Shown one piece after another: positions 15,125 to 23,168 of a DNA stretch of 39,534 bases. Source of the stretch: a virus; the IMG/VR virus record IMGVR_UViG_3300042519_002058, positions 1 through 39,534 of that record; one strand, 5' to 3'. A program made the position numbers and the translations under genes. The stretch's first letter is position 1; each line of letters starts with the position of its first letter. The notes beneath the pieces are model-generated. The model saw only the letters and a list, made by a program, of their open reading frames with translations. It was not told the origin of the DNA and made no database searches.

Positions 15125-16978
15125 ATGGCAGAAAGAAATTTATTTAACTCTCTCCAGAGATTATTCTCGACTGATATATTAGTTAGAAACGTAGGAGGGG
15201 ATGAGTTGAAGATTGCTGATATTAATCACATACAATCAACAGGGAAATATCAAACCAATTCACTATTGGATAGATTCTCTCGTCTATATATTTACAATAA
15301 TAAAAATATATTTAACCCAAACCTTAATTACCAGACATTAAGGATACAACTTTACTCAGACTATGAAGCAATGGATTCAGATCCACTTATTGCTTCCACT
15401 CTAGATATACTAGCAGATGAGTCTACACTAAAGAGTGCAATGGGAGAGGTTCTTTCTATTAAATCTACAGACGAAAACATACAAAGAGTCCTTTATAATT
15501 TATATTACGATGTATTGAACATCGAATTTAACCTATGGTCATGGGTTAGAAATATGTGTAAGTACGGGGACTTCTTTTTAAAATTAGAAATATCAGAAAA
15601 ATTTGGTGTTTATAATGTTCTTCCTTATACAGTTTACCATATGGTAAGACATGAAGGGATGGATAAAGAAGATCCAACTAAAGTAACATTCTCAATCGAT
15701 CCAGACGGATTAGCTTCTTCATCAGATCCAAACTATATTCCAAATAATAGTAAGTCAGTTATCGCTTTAGATAATTACGAAGTAGCCCATTTCAGATTAC
15801 TATCAGATACAAACTACCTTCCTTATGGTAGAGCTTATATTGAACCAGCTAGAAAAATTTACAAGCAATTGACTTTAATGGAGGATGCAATGTTGATTCA
15901 CAGAATCATGAGAGCTCCTGAGAAGAGAATGTTCTACATTAACGTAGGATCTATTCCACCAAACGAAGTTGAGCAGTTCATGCAAAAAACAATTAACAAT
16001 ATTAAGAAAACTCCATATGTAGATCCACAAACAGGTCAATATAACTTGAAATTCAACATGCAAAACATGATGGAGGATTTCTACTTACCGGTTAGAGGAG
16101 GAGATACATCTACAAGAATTGAGACTACTAAAGGATTGGAGTATGATGGTACAAACGATATCGAATACTTAAGAGATAAGATGTTTGCAGCACTAAAAGT
16201 GCCAAAAGCATATTTTGGATTTGAAAAAGACCTTACAGGTAAAGCAACTCTTGCAGCAGAAGATATTCGTTTTGCTAGAACAGTAGAAAGAATTCAAAGA
16301 ATTGTAGAAAGTGAATTAACTAAAATTGGTTTAGTACATTTATACTCGCAAGGATTCGACAAAGAGTCTTTAGTAAACTTTGAAATTAAATTAACTACTC
16401 CTTCTATCATTTATGAACAAGAAAAAGTAGCTCTTTGGAAAGAGAAAGTTGACTTAGCAACTCAAATGCAAGCAACCAAACTATTCTCTTCAGACTATAT
16501 CTACGATATGTTATTTGATATCTCAGAAGATAAGTATAACGAAATGAGAGAACTTATTAGAGAGGATGCTAAAAGAGAGTTTAGAATATCTCAAATTGAA
16601 AACGAAGGAAATGATCCAGTAGCTACAGGACAGTCTTTTGGAACACCTCACGATTTAGCTTCAATATACGGAAGAGAACAAGGAGAATTACCAGCAGGGT
16701 ATGACGAAACTAAACCTGGAAGACCTAGAGAGAAAATGTCTATACTAGGCACAAATGCAGACCCTGTAGGAGGAAGAGATAGACTAGGAGTTCAAGGAAT
16801 GAAAGGCGGCTTTCCAAGTGATAATGAAAATGTAAAAGAAAACATAAACAATACAATGTCAGTTTTTCTTAGAAACAAGAATATATTTATTCCTAAAAAG
16901 CAAAATATCTTTGAAGAAGAAGCAGAGAAAGAATCGGATCTCTTAAATGAAGAGAATATTAAAGATTTAGATAATTAA
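15125..16978 (+). CDS. Portal protein (gp20-like)
   Basis: 617 residues. The portal forms the dodecameric ring at one head vertex through which DNA is packed and ejected. Recognisable gp20-type features are the N-terminal YEAMDSDPLIASTLDILADE block (about 79-98), VRNMCKYGDFFLKLEI (about 139), the FRLLSDTNYLPYGRAYIEPA clip/stem region (about 222-241), RIMRAPEKRMFYINVG and the LTGKATLAAEDIRFARTVER segment (about 374-393). The C-terminal 100 residues are charged and low-complexity, ending in acidic Glu/Asp-rich sequence. Position right after the terminase and two genes before the scaffold/protease group is as expected, except that tail sheath and tube genes, which lie between 17 and 20 in T4, are absent. 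Confidence 0.92.
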   Translation: MAERNLFNSLQRLFSTDILVRNVGGDELKIADINHIQSTGKYQTNSLLDRFSRLYIYNNKNIFNPNLNYQTLRIQLYSDYEAMDSDPLIASTLDILADESTLKSAMGEVLSIKSTDENIQRVLYNLYYDVLNIEFNLWSWVRNMCKYGDFFLKLEISEKFGVYNVLPYTVYHMVRHEGMDKEDPTKVTFSIDPDGLASSSDPNYIPNNSKSVIALDNYEVAHFRLLSDTNYLPYGRAYIEPARKIYKQLTLMEDAMLIHRIMRAPEKRMFYINVGSIPPNEVEQFMQKTINNIKKTPYVDPQTGQYNLKFNMQNMMEDFYLPVRGGDTSTRIETTKGLEYDGTNDIEYLRDKMFAALKVPKAYFGFEKDLTGKATLAAEDIRFARTVERIQRIVESELTKIGLVHLYSQGFDKESLVNFEIKLTTPSIIYEQEKVALWKEKVDLATQMQATKLFSSDYIYDMLFDISEDKYNEMRELIREDAKREFRISQIENEGNDPVATGQSFGTPHDLASIYGREQGELPAGYDETKPGRPREKMSILGTNADPVGGRDRLGVQGMKGGFPSDNENVKENINNTMSVFLRNKNIFIPKKQNIFEEEAEKESDLLNEENIKDLDN

Positions 16979-16981
16979 GCA

Positions 16982-16990
16982 CTATTTATA
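16982..16990 (+). promoter_or_regulatory. CTATTTATA promoter-like element
   Basis: CTATTTATA begins three bases after the portal stop and ends 17 nt before the ATG at 17008. Confidence 0.55.
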
Positions 16991-17007
16991 ACAAAGACAT
17001 ACCTAAG

Positions 17008-17862
17008 ATGCGTATTAAACACAGTAAGTATAAAAACACAGGCTTAATATTTGAACTATTAGTAAAGCAAATAGCAGCGGATACCTTATCTAAAAGAGAT
17101 TCCCCGGCATTGACAGTACTAAGAAAATTTTATACAGGAAACACAACACTAGTAAGAGAGTTTAAATTATACGATTTTGTACTAAAAAATAAAGGCATTG
17201 GCCCTAAAAAAGCAGAATCAATACTAAGCACCATTGTAGAGATTTCTAGAAAACTAGATGCAAAATCTCTTAGTAAGCAAAAATATGAGCTTATAAAAGA
17301 ACTTAAGAGTCATTACGATTTAGAGGAGTTCTTTTCTATTAAGGTAGAAGCATATAAGCCTCTAGCAGCTTTATATTGTTTAATGGAAGCACAAAATGCA
17401 GCAGAACTTGTAGACCTAGATGTATTTGTTGACAATAAAACTACAATACTTGAGCACTTAACTCAAAGTAAAACAGCAGCCGGTCAAGTAAAAAATGCTT
17501 TAATTGAAGAGTATTCTAAATATGATAAAGATTTAAGACTTTTAACATATAAAATATTACTAGAGAAATTTAATCACCAATATAAAGATTTACTTCCAGA
17601 ACAGAAAAACATCTTGAAGGAATTTATAGTATCAGTTAACTCTTCTACAAGACTAAGAAACGTAGTAAATGAAGAAATGACTAAATTACAAGTAGAGATT
17701 TCTAAATTAAAAAAGAATATTACTGATAAAGTAGTAAAAATTAAATTAGAAGAGATTCAAAAAGTAATTATTCCTATAAAAAATACACAAAAAGTAGATG
17801 ATAATCATTTAGTTTCATTAATGCAGTACTATGAATTAGTAAATGAATTAAGAAATCTATGA
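17008..17862 (+). CDS. Conserved head-operon protein of unknown function, 284 aa
   Basis: A highly helical, Lys/Leu-rich protein. The start MRIKHSKYKNTGLIFELLVK (1-20) is a pattern I recall downstream of portal genes in aquatic T4-like phages. The middle is a series of helices (KKAESILSTIVEISRKL and KQKYELIKELKSHYDLEEFF) and the C-terminus contains a coiled-coil-like stretch (about 225-270, EEMTKLQVEISKLKKNITDK). No enzyme or membrane motif is seen. The last codons overlap the next start (ATGA). Being between portal and protease, it may be a head assembly or chaperone-like factor; this is positional inference only. Confidence 0.7.
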   Translation: MRIKHSKYKNTGLIFELLVKQIAADTLSKRDSPALTVLRKFYTGNTTLVREFKLYDFVLKNKGIGPKKAESILSTIVEISRKLDAKSLSKQKYELIKELKSHYDLEEFFSIKVEAYKPLAALYCLMEAQNAAELVDLDVFVDNKTTILEHLTQSKTAAGQVKNALIEEYSKYDKDLRLLTYKILLEKFNHQYKDLLPEQKNILKEFIVSVNSSTRLRNVVNEEMTKLQVEISKLKKNITDKVVKIKLEEIQKVIIPIKNTQKVDDNHLVSLMQYYELVNELRNL

Positions 17863-18080
17863 AAAGATCAGAAGTACTAAAAGCAATACAGGAAGTATTG
17901 GCAGAAATGTCAACAACAGCAGGTATGGCAGTACCATCAACTCCATTTGCTTTTTCTAAAAAAGGACAAGGTAAAAATACAGCTACTAAAACAGCTGAAA
18001 AATTAGGTTATAAAACAGTTGAAAGACCTAAACGTCCTTCACACACAAAAATGTTTGATTACTTAGACGAAAATAAATAA
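17859..18080 (+). CDS. Small tagged prohead-core-like protein, 73 aa
   Basis: Residues 1-17 (MKRSEVLKAIQEVLAEM) are the recurring tag, ending with I-Q-E and L-A-E sites. The remainder is basic and Pro/Thr-rich: TTAGMAVPSTPFAFSKKGQG followed by TATKTAEKLGYKTVERPK. It overlaps the upstream stop by four bases and lies one base from the next gene. In T4, small prohead core proteins gp67 and gp68 lie between gp20 and gp21, so position and tag suggest an analogous core protein that is cleaved on maturation. No sequence similarity to those is claimed. Confidence 0.7.
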   Translation: MKRSEVLKAIQEVLAEMSTTAGMAVPSTPFAFSKKGQGKNTATKTAEKLGYKTVERPKRPSHTKMFDYLDENK

Positions 18081-18081
18081 T

Positions 18082-19059
18082 ATGAGAACTTTACAAGAAA
18101 AATATAACGGAATTCAAGAGGGAAAATTCTCTAAAGAACATTTCTTAGCTGAAGCTAGAATGCAACTTCCAAACTTAATAACTCGTTTCAATGGATACGA
18201 TGATGCTGTTCAGATTTTAAAGAACAGAGGAATGATTCAGGAAGCTAGAGTAGAAGAAGCTAGACTTACTAAAAACAATCTAACAGATTACAGATTCAAA
18301 CCAACTAACGAAATGGATAAGTATCCATACGAACAGATTCTTAGAGGAATCAGAGTTGAGTTAGAGGTAGCAGGGGTTCTTGGAACACCAACAGCAGAAG
18401 AATATTCAAAAGCATTAGTAAAAGTATCTAAAAACTTAGCAAAAGATTCTATATTCTATACAAACCAGTTAGCAGGAGTTAATCCAAAAGTGGATCTTCA
18501 TGATAAAATGGTACCTGTAACAGCAAAAAACACTGTAGATGTTTTTAACGGTATGAAAAAAGCTGAATTAAAAGAAGGCTTTAAAAAACTAATTAAAAAA
18601 GTATTATCTGAAGAGGTAATGGATGTTGAAAGCTATAAAGAAGACGAAGTATACGAAATGTACGGAGAAGATGAAGCAGATGACATTCCACATCCAAGAG
18701 GATACGAAGACCAAGACGAAATCGACTACGATGACGAAAACTTCTCAGATCCTTTCATTGATGACCCAGATTTTCAATTTGAATCAACAGATACTGAAGC
18801 TGACAAAGATATGGTTCGTAAATTAATGACCATGTACGAAACAGAGCCTTCTAAATTTGAAAAATTACACAAGCAAGCACAAACTCAAGCATCTACTTCT
18901 AAAGATATTAAATTTAAACATTTATTATCTCTAATTGATAGAGCTAAAGCAGGAGCTTTACAGAGTTTATCTAATCAAGATAAAGCACAAGCTGATAGTG
19001 AAGGAATGGATGAAGATCTTTACAAAGGAAAAAAATCGTTATCTGAATTATTAAAATAA
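18082..19059 (+). CDS. Prohead core-like protein with multiple tag-like segments
   Basis: 325 residues. The N-terminus MRTLQEKYNGIQEGKFSKEH, then FLAEARMQLPNLITRFNGYD, is rich in I-Q-E, F-L-A-E and M-I-Q-E sites. A compact segment (about 60-165, YPYEQILRGIRVELEVAGVL) is followed by a further tag (LKEGFKKLIKKVLSEEVMD, about 163-181). Next come an acidic low-complexity block (about 185-240, Asp/Glu-rich) and a helical C-terminus ending in KKSLSELLK. Acid-rich helical proteins beside the protease are typical of prohead core constituents. It may correspond in role to T4 gp68 or internal proteins. No catalytic motif is present. Confidence 0.7.
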   Translation: MRTLQEKYNGIQEGKFSKEHFLAEARMQLPNLITRFNGYDDAVQILKNRGMIQEARVEEARLTKNNLTDYRFKPTNEMDKYPYEQILRGIRVELEVAGVLGTPTAEEYSKALVKVSKNLAKDSIFYTNQLAGVNPKVDLHDKMVPVTAKNTVDVFNGMKKAELKEGFKKLIKKVLSEEVMDVESYKEDEVYEMYGEDEADDIPHPRGYEDQDEIDYDDENFSDPFIDDPDFQFESTDTEADKDMVRKLMTMYETEPSKFEKLHKQAQTQASTSKDIKFKHLLSLIDRAKAGALQSLSNQDKAQADSEGMDEDLYKGKKSLSELLK

Positions 19060-19064
19060 GAAAG

Positions 19065-19643
19065 ATGAACAATTTATTAGTAAATGTAACTCCTTTCAAA
19101 GGAATGCTTACCGAATCAAAGGCTAAACCCGGAGTATTCGAAGTAACAGGCATTATGCAGAGAGCAGGAGCTAAGAATCAAAACGGAAGAATCTACAAAA
19201 GAGAAATTCTTGAAGAAGAAGTAAAAAATTATGTAGAGAATTTTGTTAAGATAGGAAATGCATACGGAGAATTAGATCATCCAGAATCAGCAATTGTCTC
19301 TTTAAAAAACGCATCACACGTTGTAAAAGACTTATGGTGGGATGGAGATGACTTGATGGGTAAAGTTGAATTACTAAATACACCCTCAGGAAATATCGTA
19401 AAAGAAATATTAAGAGGAGGACATACAATTGGAATCTCTTCAAGAGGAACAGGATCAGTATCACAAACCAATGAAGGAACTTTAATGGTACAGGATGATT
19501 TTGAATTAGTATGTTGGGATTTCGTTTCTAATCCATCAACACAAGGAGCTTTTATGAATCCAATTTCACTAAACGAAGGAAAACAATCAGTAGGAAAATA
19601 CGATAGATTAGATTCTATTATTAACAATATATTAAGAGCATAA
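19065..19643 (+). CDS. Prohead maturation protease (gp21-like, family S77)
   Basis: 192 residues. The protease cuts scaffold, capsid and internal proteins inside the prohead, in T4 after (L/I)-x-E. The family pattern is complete: GELDHPES with His72, ASHVVKDLWWDGDDLMGKVE, GISSRGTGS with Ser125/Ser126, and FELVCWDFVSNPSTQGAF with Asp152. It is close in size to T4 gp21 (212 aa). Its own N-terminus (FKGMLTESK) and C-terminus (ISLNEGKQ) carry candidate self-cleavage sites. It overlaps the next gene at TAATG. This enzyme is the key to the tag hypothesis, since its specificity would decide which tagged proteins are trimmed. Confidence 0.93.
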   Translation: MNNLLVNVTPFKGMLTESKAKPGVFEVTGIMQRAGAKNQNGRIYKREILEEEVKNYVENFVKIGNAYGELDHPESAIVSLKNASHVVKDLWWDGDDLMGKVELLNTPSGNIVKEILRGGHTIGISSRGTGSVSQTNEGTLMVQDDFELVCWDFVSNPSTQGAFMNPISLNEGKQSVGKYDRLDSIINNILRA

Positions 19644-19882
19644 TGGAAAATAATTTCGACATACACAATTGGCAAGCTAAACACTTGACAAAATTACTAA
19701 AAGAAAATACAGTGCAAGAAGGAGGAGGATACGTAGAAGTGATGGGACCTCGTTTTGATGAAGCAATAGAAGCAATACAATTAGCTTGGGAAGAATGGAA
19801 AAACGGACCTATGACAGAGCCAGAAGATATTCCTCAAGCAAAGCAAGACATATTAGACTACATAGTAAGTCTTTTAAAATAA
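19643..19882 (+). CDS. Small conserved head-operon protein, 79 aa
   Basis: Two parts are visible. The N-terminus (about 1-29: NNFDIHNWQAKHLTKLLKEN, then TVQEGGGYVEV) is tag-like with L-K-E and V-Q-E-G sites. The C-terminal module (about 34-79: GPRFDEAIEAIQLAWEEWKN, then GPMTEPEDIPQAKQDILDYI) is a compact helical motif I recall as common in aquatic phage proteins. It starts inside the protease stop (TAATG) and ends just before a strong terminator. It is probably a core or internal head protein; function is not known. Confidence 0.7.
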   Translation: MENNFDIHNWQAKHLTKLLKENTVQEGGGYVEVMGPRFDEAIEAIQLAWEEWKNGPMTEPEDIPQAKQDILDYIVSLLK

Positions 19883-19890
19883 AAACACAG

Positions 19891-19915
19891 CCCACCCCAT
19901 AAAGGTGGGTTTTTT
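19891..19915 (+). terminator. Intrinsic terminator before the scaffold gene
   Basis: CCCACC (19891-19896) and GGTGGG (19904-19909) form a six-pair GC-rich stem with a seven-base loop, followed by six T. It ends the unit containing portal to protease and separates it from the scaffold-capsid unit. Confidence 0.85.
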
Positions 19916-19932
19916 ATGTTTTAAAAATATAT

Positions 19933-20040
19933 GTATATTTATTTAAGAATATATCACGATCCTTATGTGATATCTACTACAAAGTAAAACATTATTACGC
20001 TACTACTTAATAAGCGTACGACAAACAAACACAAATTAAA
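19933..20040 (+). promoter_or_regulatory. Structured leader of the scaffold-capsid unit
   Basis: The gap before the scaffold ATG holds a GTATATTTAT element (19933-19942) that could be the promoter. Two short inverted repeats follow: ATATCAC/GTGATAT (19951-19957 and 19967-19973) and TACGCT/AGCGTA (19996-20001 and 20013-20018). Then comes an A-rich run up to the start at 20041. With the promoter at 19933 the leader would be about 90 nt, much longer than elsewhere here. The hairpins may stabilise an abundant mRNA or bind a regulator. Confidence 0.45.
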
Positions 20041-21429
20041 ATGTCAAACAAAGATTTATTAAAGCAAGCTATTGCTGAAGCGAAAACTATTCGTGAAGCT
20101 GCAATTGCCAACGCTAAAGAAGCTTTAGAAGAAACATTAACTCCACACTTAAAAGAAATGCTTGCTCAAAAGTTGCAAGAAATGGAAGATAAAGAAGATG
20201 AGGTAGTTGAAGAAAACATCTATGAAGCTGAAGAAGAAGAGGTAGAAGCAGGAGAAGGAGAAGAAGGAGCTGAAGAAGAAGCTGGTGAAGAAGAAGAAGG
20301 TAACGAAGAAGAAGAATTAGAAATCGAAGATATGTCTGTTGAAGACTTGAAAGATCTAATTAGAGATATCGTTGCACAAGAAGTAGGTCATGACGAATCA
20401 GAAGAAGAATTACCAGGCGAAGAAGCTCCAGCAGGAGAAGAAGATATGGTAAGTATGGATGGTGATTCAGAAGAGATCGATATTAACGAATTATTAGCAG
20501 AATTGGACGAAATGGACAAGGAAGAGGTTAAAGAAGAGAACATAAACGAAATGGGACCGGAGTATATCGAAGGAGCAGCACAGCTTGTTGAAATGTTTCC
20601 ATTCTTAACTATGCAAACCGCATCATTAGTTATAGGAGCACTTGGTGCAGCAGGTCTAGCAGGATTTTCTGCAATTGCTGCTAAAGTAATGGATATGGCC
20701 CTAGCAGGTAAATTTGGAACAACAGGTAAAGCTTTTGCTGAAAAATTACAAGCAGCAGGTGGTGCAGCAGCCAAAGTTACCCAAAACAGAGAAGGTGTTG
20801 AAGCAGTAAATGAAGAAGAAAATATAGATGAAAATATCGATATTATCTATCAACTTATTGATGCTTTCCCATTCTTAACTAACCAAACTGCACAATTAGT
20901 AGTTGGAGCTTTAGGAGCAGCAGGTCTTACAGGATTATCTGCTATCATGGCTAAAGTACACGAAATGGCTAAAAACGGAGTTTTTGGTGAAAAAGGAAAA
21001 CAAATCGGAGATAAATTATCCGATGTTGGTAGTGCAGCAGCAGGAGCAAGAAACGTATCTGAAGAGTCTGAAGAATTAAACGAAGCTTTAAAGACAGTTA
21101 AAATCTTAAGAAACCAACTTCAAGAAGTTAATCTTCTAAATGCAAAATTACTTTATGTAAATAAAGTATTCAAATCAACTAACTTATCTGAAGGTCAAAA
21201 AGTAAATGTTATCGCAGCATTTGACAAAGCCGAAACAGTTAAGGAAGTAAAATTAGTTTTCGAAACAGTTTCTAAAAATGTAGTTACTAAACCAGCCGCA
21301 TTAAAAGAGCACAGATCTTTTGCTTCTAAAGCAACAGGTAACGCAAACACAACTGCACCAAAAGAAATCTTATCAGAAGTATCTGAGCAAGTATCAAGAT
21401 GGCAGAAGTTAGCAGGAATTATTAAATAA
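20041..21429 (+). CDS. Scaffold / prohead core protein (gp22-like) with tandem hydrophobic repeats
   Basis: 462 residues, immediately upstream of the capsid gene as gp22 is in T4. Residues 1-50 are a charged helix (MSNKDLLKQAIAEAKTIREA and following), 52-172 are strongly acidic, and about 344-440 are helical again with alternating charges. Unusually, two tandem copies of a Gly/Ala-rich hydrophobic segment lie at about 178-241 and 268-331. They align at 90-residue offset: QLVEMFPFLT and QLIDAFPFLT, then LVIGALGAAGLAG and LVVGALGAAGLTG. The C-terminus VSEQVSRWQKLAGIIK resembles a tail motif seen in other phage internal proteins. The scaffold role is from position and composition; the repeats are unexplained. 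It may be processed into peptides, as T4 gp22 is. Confidence 0.8.
   Translation: MSNKDLLKQAIAEAKTIREAAIANAKEALEETLTPHLKEMLAQKLQEMEDKEDEVVEENIYEAEEEEVEAGEGEEGAEEEAGEEEEGNEEEELEIEDMSVEDLKDLIRDIVAQEVGHDESEEELPGEEAPAGEEDMVSMDGDSEEIDINELLAELDEMDKEEVKEENINEMGPEYIEGAAQLVEMFPFLTMQTASLVIGALGAAGLAGFSAIAAKVMDMALAGKFGTTGKAFAEKLQAAGGAAAKVTQNREGVEAVNEEENIDENIDIIYQLIDAFPFLTNQTAQLVVGALGAAGLTGLSAIMAKVHEMAKNGVFGEKGKQIGDKLSDVGSAAAGARNVSEESEELNEALKTVKILRNQLQEVNLLNAKLLYVNKVFKSTNLSEGQKVNVIAAFDKAETVKEVKLVFETVSKNVVTKPAALKEHRSFASKATGNANTTAPKEILSEVSEQVSRWQKLAGIIK
20572..20763 (+). repeat. Intragenic repeat unit 1 (Gly/Ala hydrophobic segment)
   Basis: Codes for residues 178-241 of the scaffold, including FPFLTMQTASLVIGALGAAG and KAFAEKLQ. 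It pairs with 20842-21033 at a 270-base offset; the protein identity is plain by eye while the DNA has diverged. Confidence 0.75.
20842..21033 (+). repeat. Intragenic repeat unit 2 (Gly/Ala hydrophobic segment)
   Basis: Codes for residues 268-331, including FPFLTNQTAQLVVGALGAAG and KQIGDKLS, aligned with unit 1 without gaps over the core. Confidence 0.75.
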
Positions 21430-21455
21430 AAAAATAAAAAACACAAAAAACCACA

Positions 21456-23081
21456 ATGGAATTAAATCAATTATTCGAAGGGGCGAACAACTATAAGACT
21501 TTACAAGCTGATGCAGCTCGTTTGTCTGGTAAATGGGCCAAATCAGGTTTGTTAGAAGGAATTTCTAACGAAATCGAAAGAAACAACATGGCTATGATTC
21601 TTGAGAATCAAGCAAAACAAATCGTATCAGAAAATACTACAGGTACAGGTGCAATGGGTACTTCTACAGGTGGTGCTGAGCAATGGGCTGGAGTAGCTTT
21701 ACCATTAGTACGTAAAGTATTCGCTCAAATCGCAGCTAAAGATTTCGTTTCTGTACAACCAATGAACTTACCTTCAGGACTTGTATTTTACTTAGACTTT
21801 AAATACGGTACAAACGCAGTAGGTAGAACAGACGGGGATAACCTTTACGGTAACGTTTCTACAGCTAACTCTAAAATTGGAGTAGATGTTGATCCATCAG
21901 GAGGTTTATACGGAGCAGGTCAATTTGGTTACTCAATCAACTCTGCATCTTCTGCAGGAGTTTACAGTACTACTGGATCAGCAGTATCTTCTTCTATCGC
22001 ATACCAAGATGGAATAAATCCTTCAAACTATTTTACATTAGCATTCGGAACAGGAAGTATCGCAGGATTCGATCCTAAAGGTGTTAGAGCATTCAGACTT
22101 TACTCTGCTTCAGTAGATGTAACTTCTAACCCAGAACTTACTTTCTTATCTTCTTCTGCAGCAGGAGAATATGTGAAATTCGTAGGATTAGCATCAGGAA
22201 TCACTACAGGATCTTTCACAGCTACTGTAAAATACCAAATGCAACCAACTGACAGATCAAGAGGTGACTTCGAAGACGGAGGAACTAACCCAGCAGGAAA
22301 CAACAACGGAACTATTAAAATTCCTGAAATCAACGTATCATTAGCTTCTGAAGCTATCGTTGCTAAAACAAGAAAATTAAAAGCACAATGGACTCCAGAG
22401 TTCGCACAAGATCTTAACTCTTACCATTCAATTGATGCTGAAGCAGAATTAACTTCATTATTATCAGAGTACATCTCTATGGAGATTGACTTAGAGTTAA
22501 TGGATATGTTAATCCAAGATGCAGCTACAACTGAAAGATGGTCAGCAGTTAACAACAAAAACTGGAACCCATCAACTAATGCTTGGGAAACAGGTACATT
22601 CAATGCAGGAACTAGTTTCTACAACACTCAAGGTCAATGGTTCGGAACTTTAGGTACTAAAGTACAAAAAGTATCTAACAAAATTCACCAAAAAACTTTA
22701 AGAGGTGGAGCTAACTTCTTAGTATGTTCTCCAACTGTAGCTACAATCTTAGAATCAATTCCAGGATATGCAGCAGATACAAACGGTGACAAAATGGACT
22801 TTGCAATGGGAGTTCAGAAAGTAGGTAACTTGAATTCTCGTTTCAGAGTTTACAAAAACCCTTACATGACTGAAAACGTAATCTTATTAGGTTACAGAGG
22901 ATCTCAATTCTTGGAAACTGGTGCAGTTTATGCTCCATATATTCCATTAATCATGACTCCATTAGTGTACAATCCAGAAACCTTTACACCAGTAAAAGGT
23001 ATCATGACTCGTTACGCTAAGAAAATGATCAGACCAGAATTCTACGGTAAAATCTTCGTTAGCGATATCGCTACTGTATAA
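21456..23081 (+). CDS. Major capsid protein (gp23-like)
   Basis: 541 residues forming the hexamers of the head. The N-terminal region (MELNQLFEGANNYKTLQADA, then LLEGISNEIERNNMAMILEN) is the expected pro-domain with L-L-E and V-S-E candidate cleavage sites, the latter in QIVSENTTG near residue 60. The core begins at WAGVALPLVRKVFAQIAAKD, then FVSVQPMNLPSGLVFYLDFK, which corresponds to the T4 gp23 VQPM-P-G-VF block. Later landmarks are the E-loop-like insertion about 120-250, LKAQWTPEFAQDLNSYH, GGANFLVCSPTVATILES and the C-terminal FTPVKGIMTRYAKKMIRPEF. Length matches T4 gp23 (521 aa). No separate vertex protein (gp24) gene is seen next to it. Confidence 0.95.
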   Translation: MELNQLFEGANNYKTLQADAARLSGKWAKSGLLEGISNEIERNNMAMILENQAKQIVSENTTGTGAMGTSTGGAEQWAGVALPLVRKVFAQIAAKDFVSVQPMNLPSGLVFYLDFKYGTNAVGRTDGDNLYGNVSTANSKIGVDVDPSGGLYGAGQFGYSINSASSAGVYSTTGSAVSSSIAYQDGINPSNYFTLAFGTGSIAGFDPKGVRAFRLYSASVDVTSNPELTFLSSSAAGEYVKFVGLASGITTGSFTATVKYQMQPTDRSRGDFEDGGTNPAGNNNGTIKIPEINVSLASEAIVAKTRKLKAQWTPEFAQDLNSYHSIDAEAELTSLLSEYISMEIDLELMDMLIQDAATTERWSAVNNKNWNPSTNAWETGTFNAGTSFYNTQGQWFGTLGTKVQKVSNKIHQKTLRGGANFLVCSPTVATILESIPGYAADTNGDKMDFAMGVQKVGNLNSRFRVYKNPYMTENVILLGYRGSQFLETGAVYAPYIPLIMTPLVYNPETFTPVKGIMTRYAKKMIRPEFYGKIFVSDIATV

Positions 23082-23105
23082 TTTACTACAGAATAATAAA
23101 TTAAA

Positions 23106-23130
23106 GAGAGCTAAAAGCTCTCTTTTTTTT
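23106..23130 (+). terminator. Intrinsic terminator after the capsid gene
   Basis: GAGAGCT (23106-23112) and AGCTCTC (23116-23122) form a perfect seven-pair stem with a three-base loop, followed by eight T. It lies 25 bases after the capsid stop. Confidence 0.85.
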
Positions 23131-23141
23131 TATAAGATAAT

Positions 23142-23155
23142 TTCGTATATTTATA
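23142..23155 (+). promoter_or_regulatory. TTCGTATATTTATA promoter-like element
   Basis: An exact copy of the 12-mer TTCGTATATTTA, 13-15 nt upstream of the ATG at 23169 and just after the capsid terminator. Confidence 0.55.
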
Positions 23156-23168
23156 TAAAATAGATAAT

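Noticed and set aside
20572-21033. Gly/Ala-rich repeats considered as a fused holin gene
   Set aside because: They are in frame within a long acidic scaffold-like protein, without an independent start, and occur in two copies; the membrane-peptide idea is kept only as a hypothesis.
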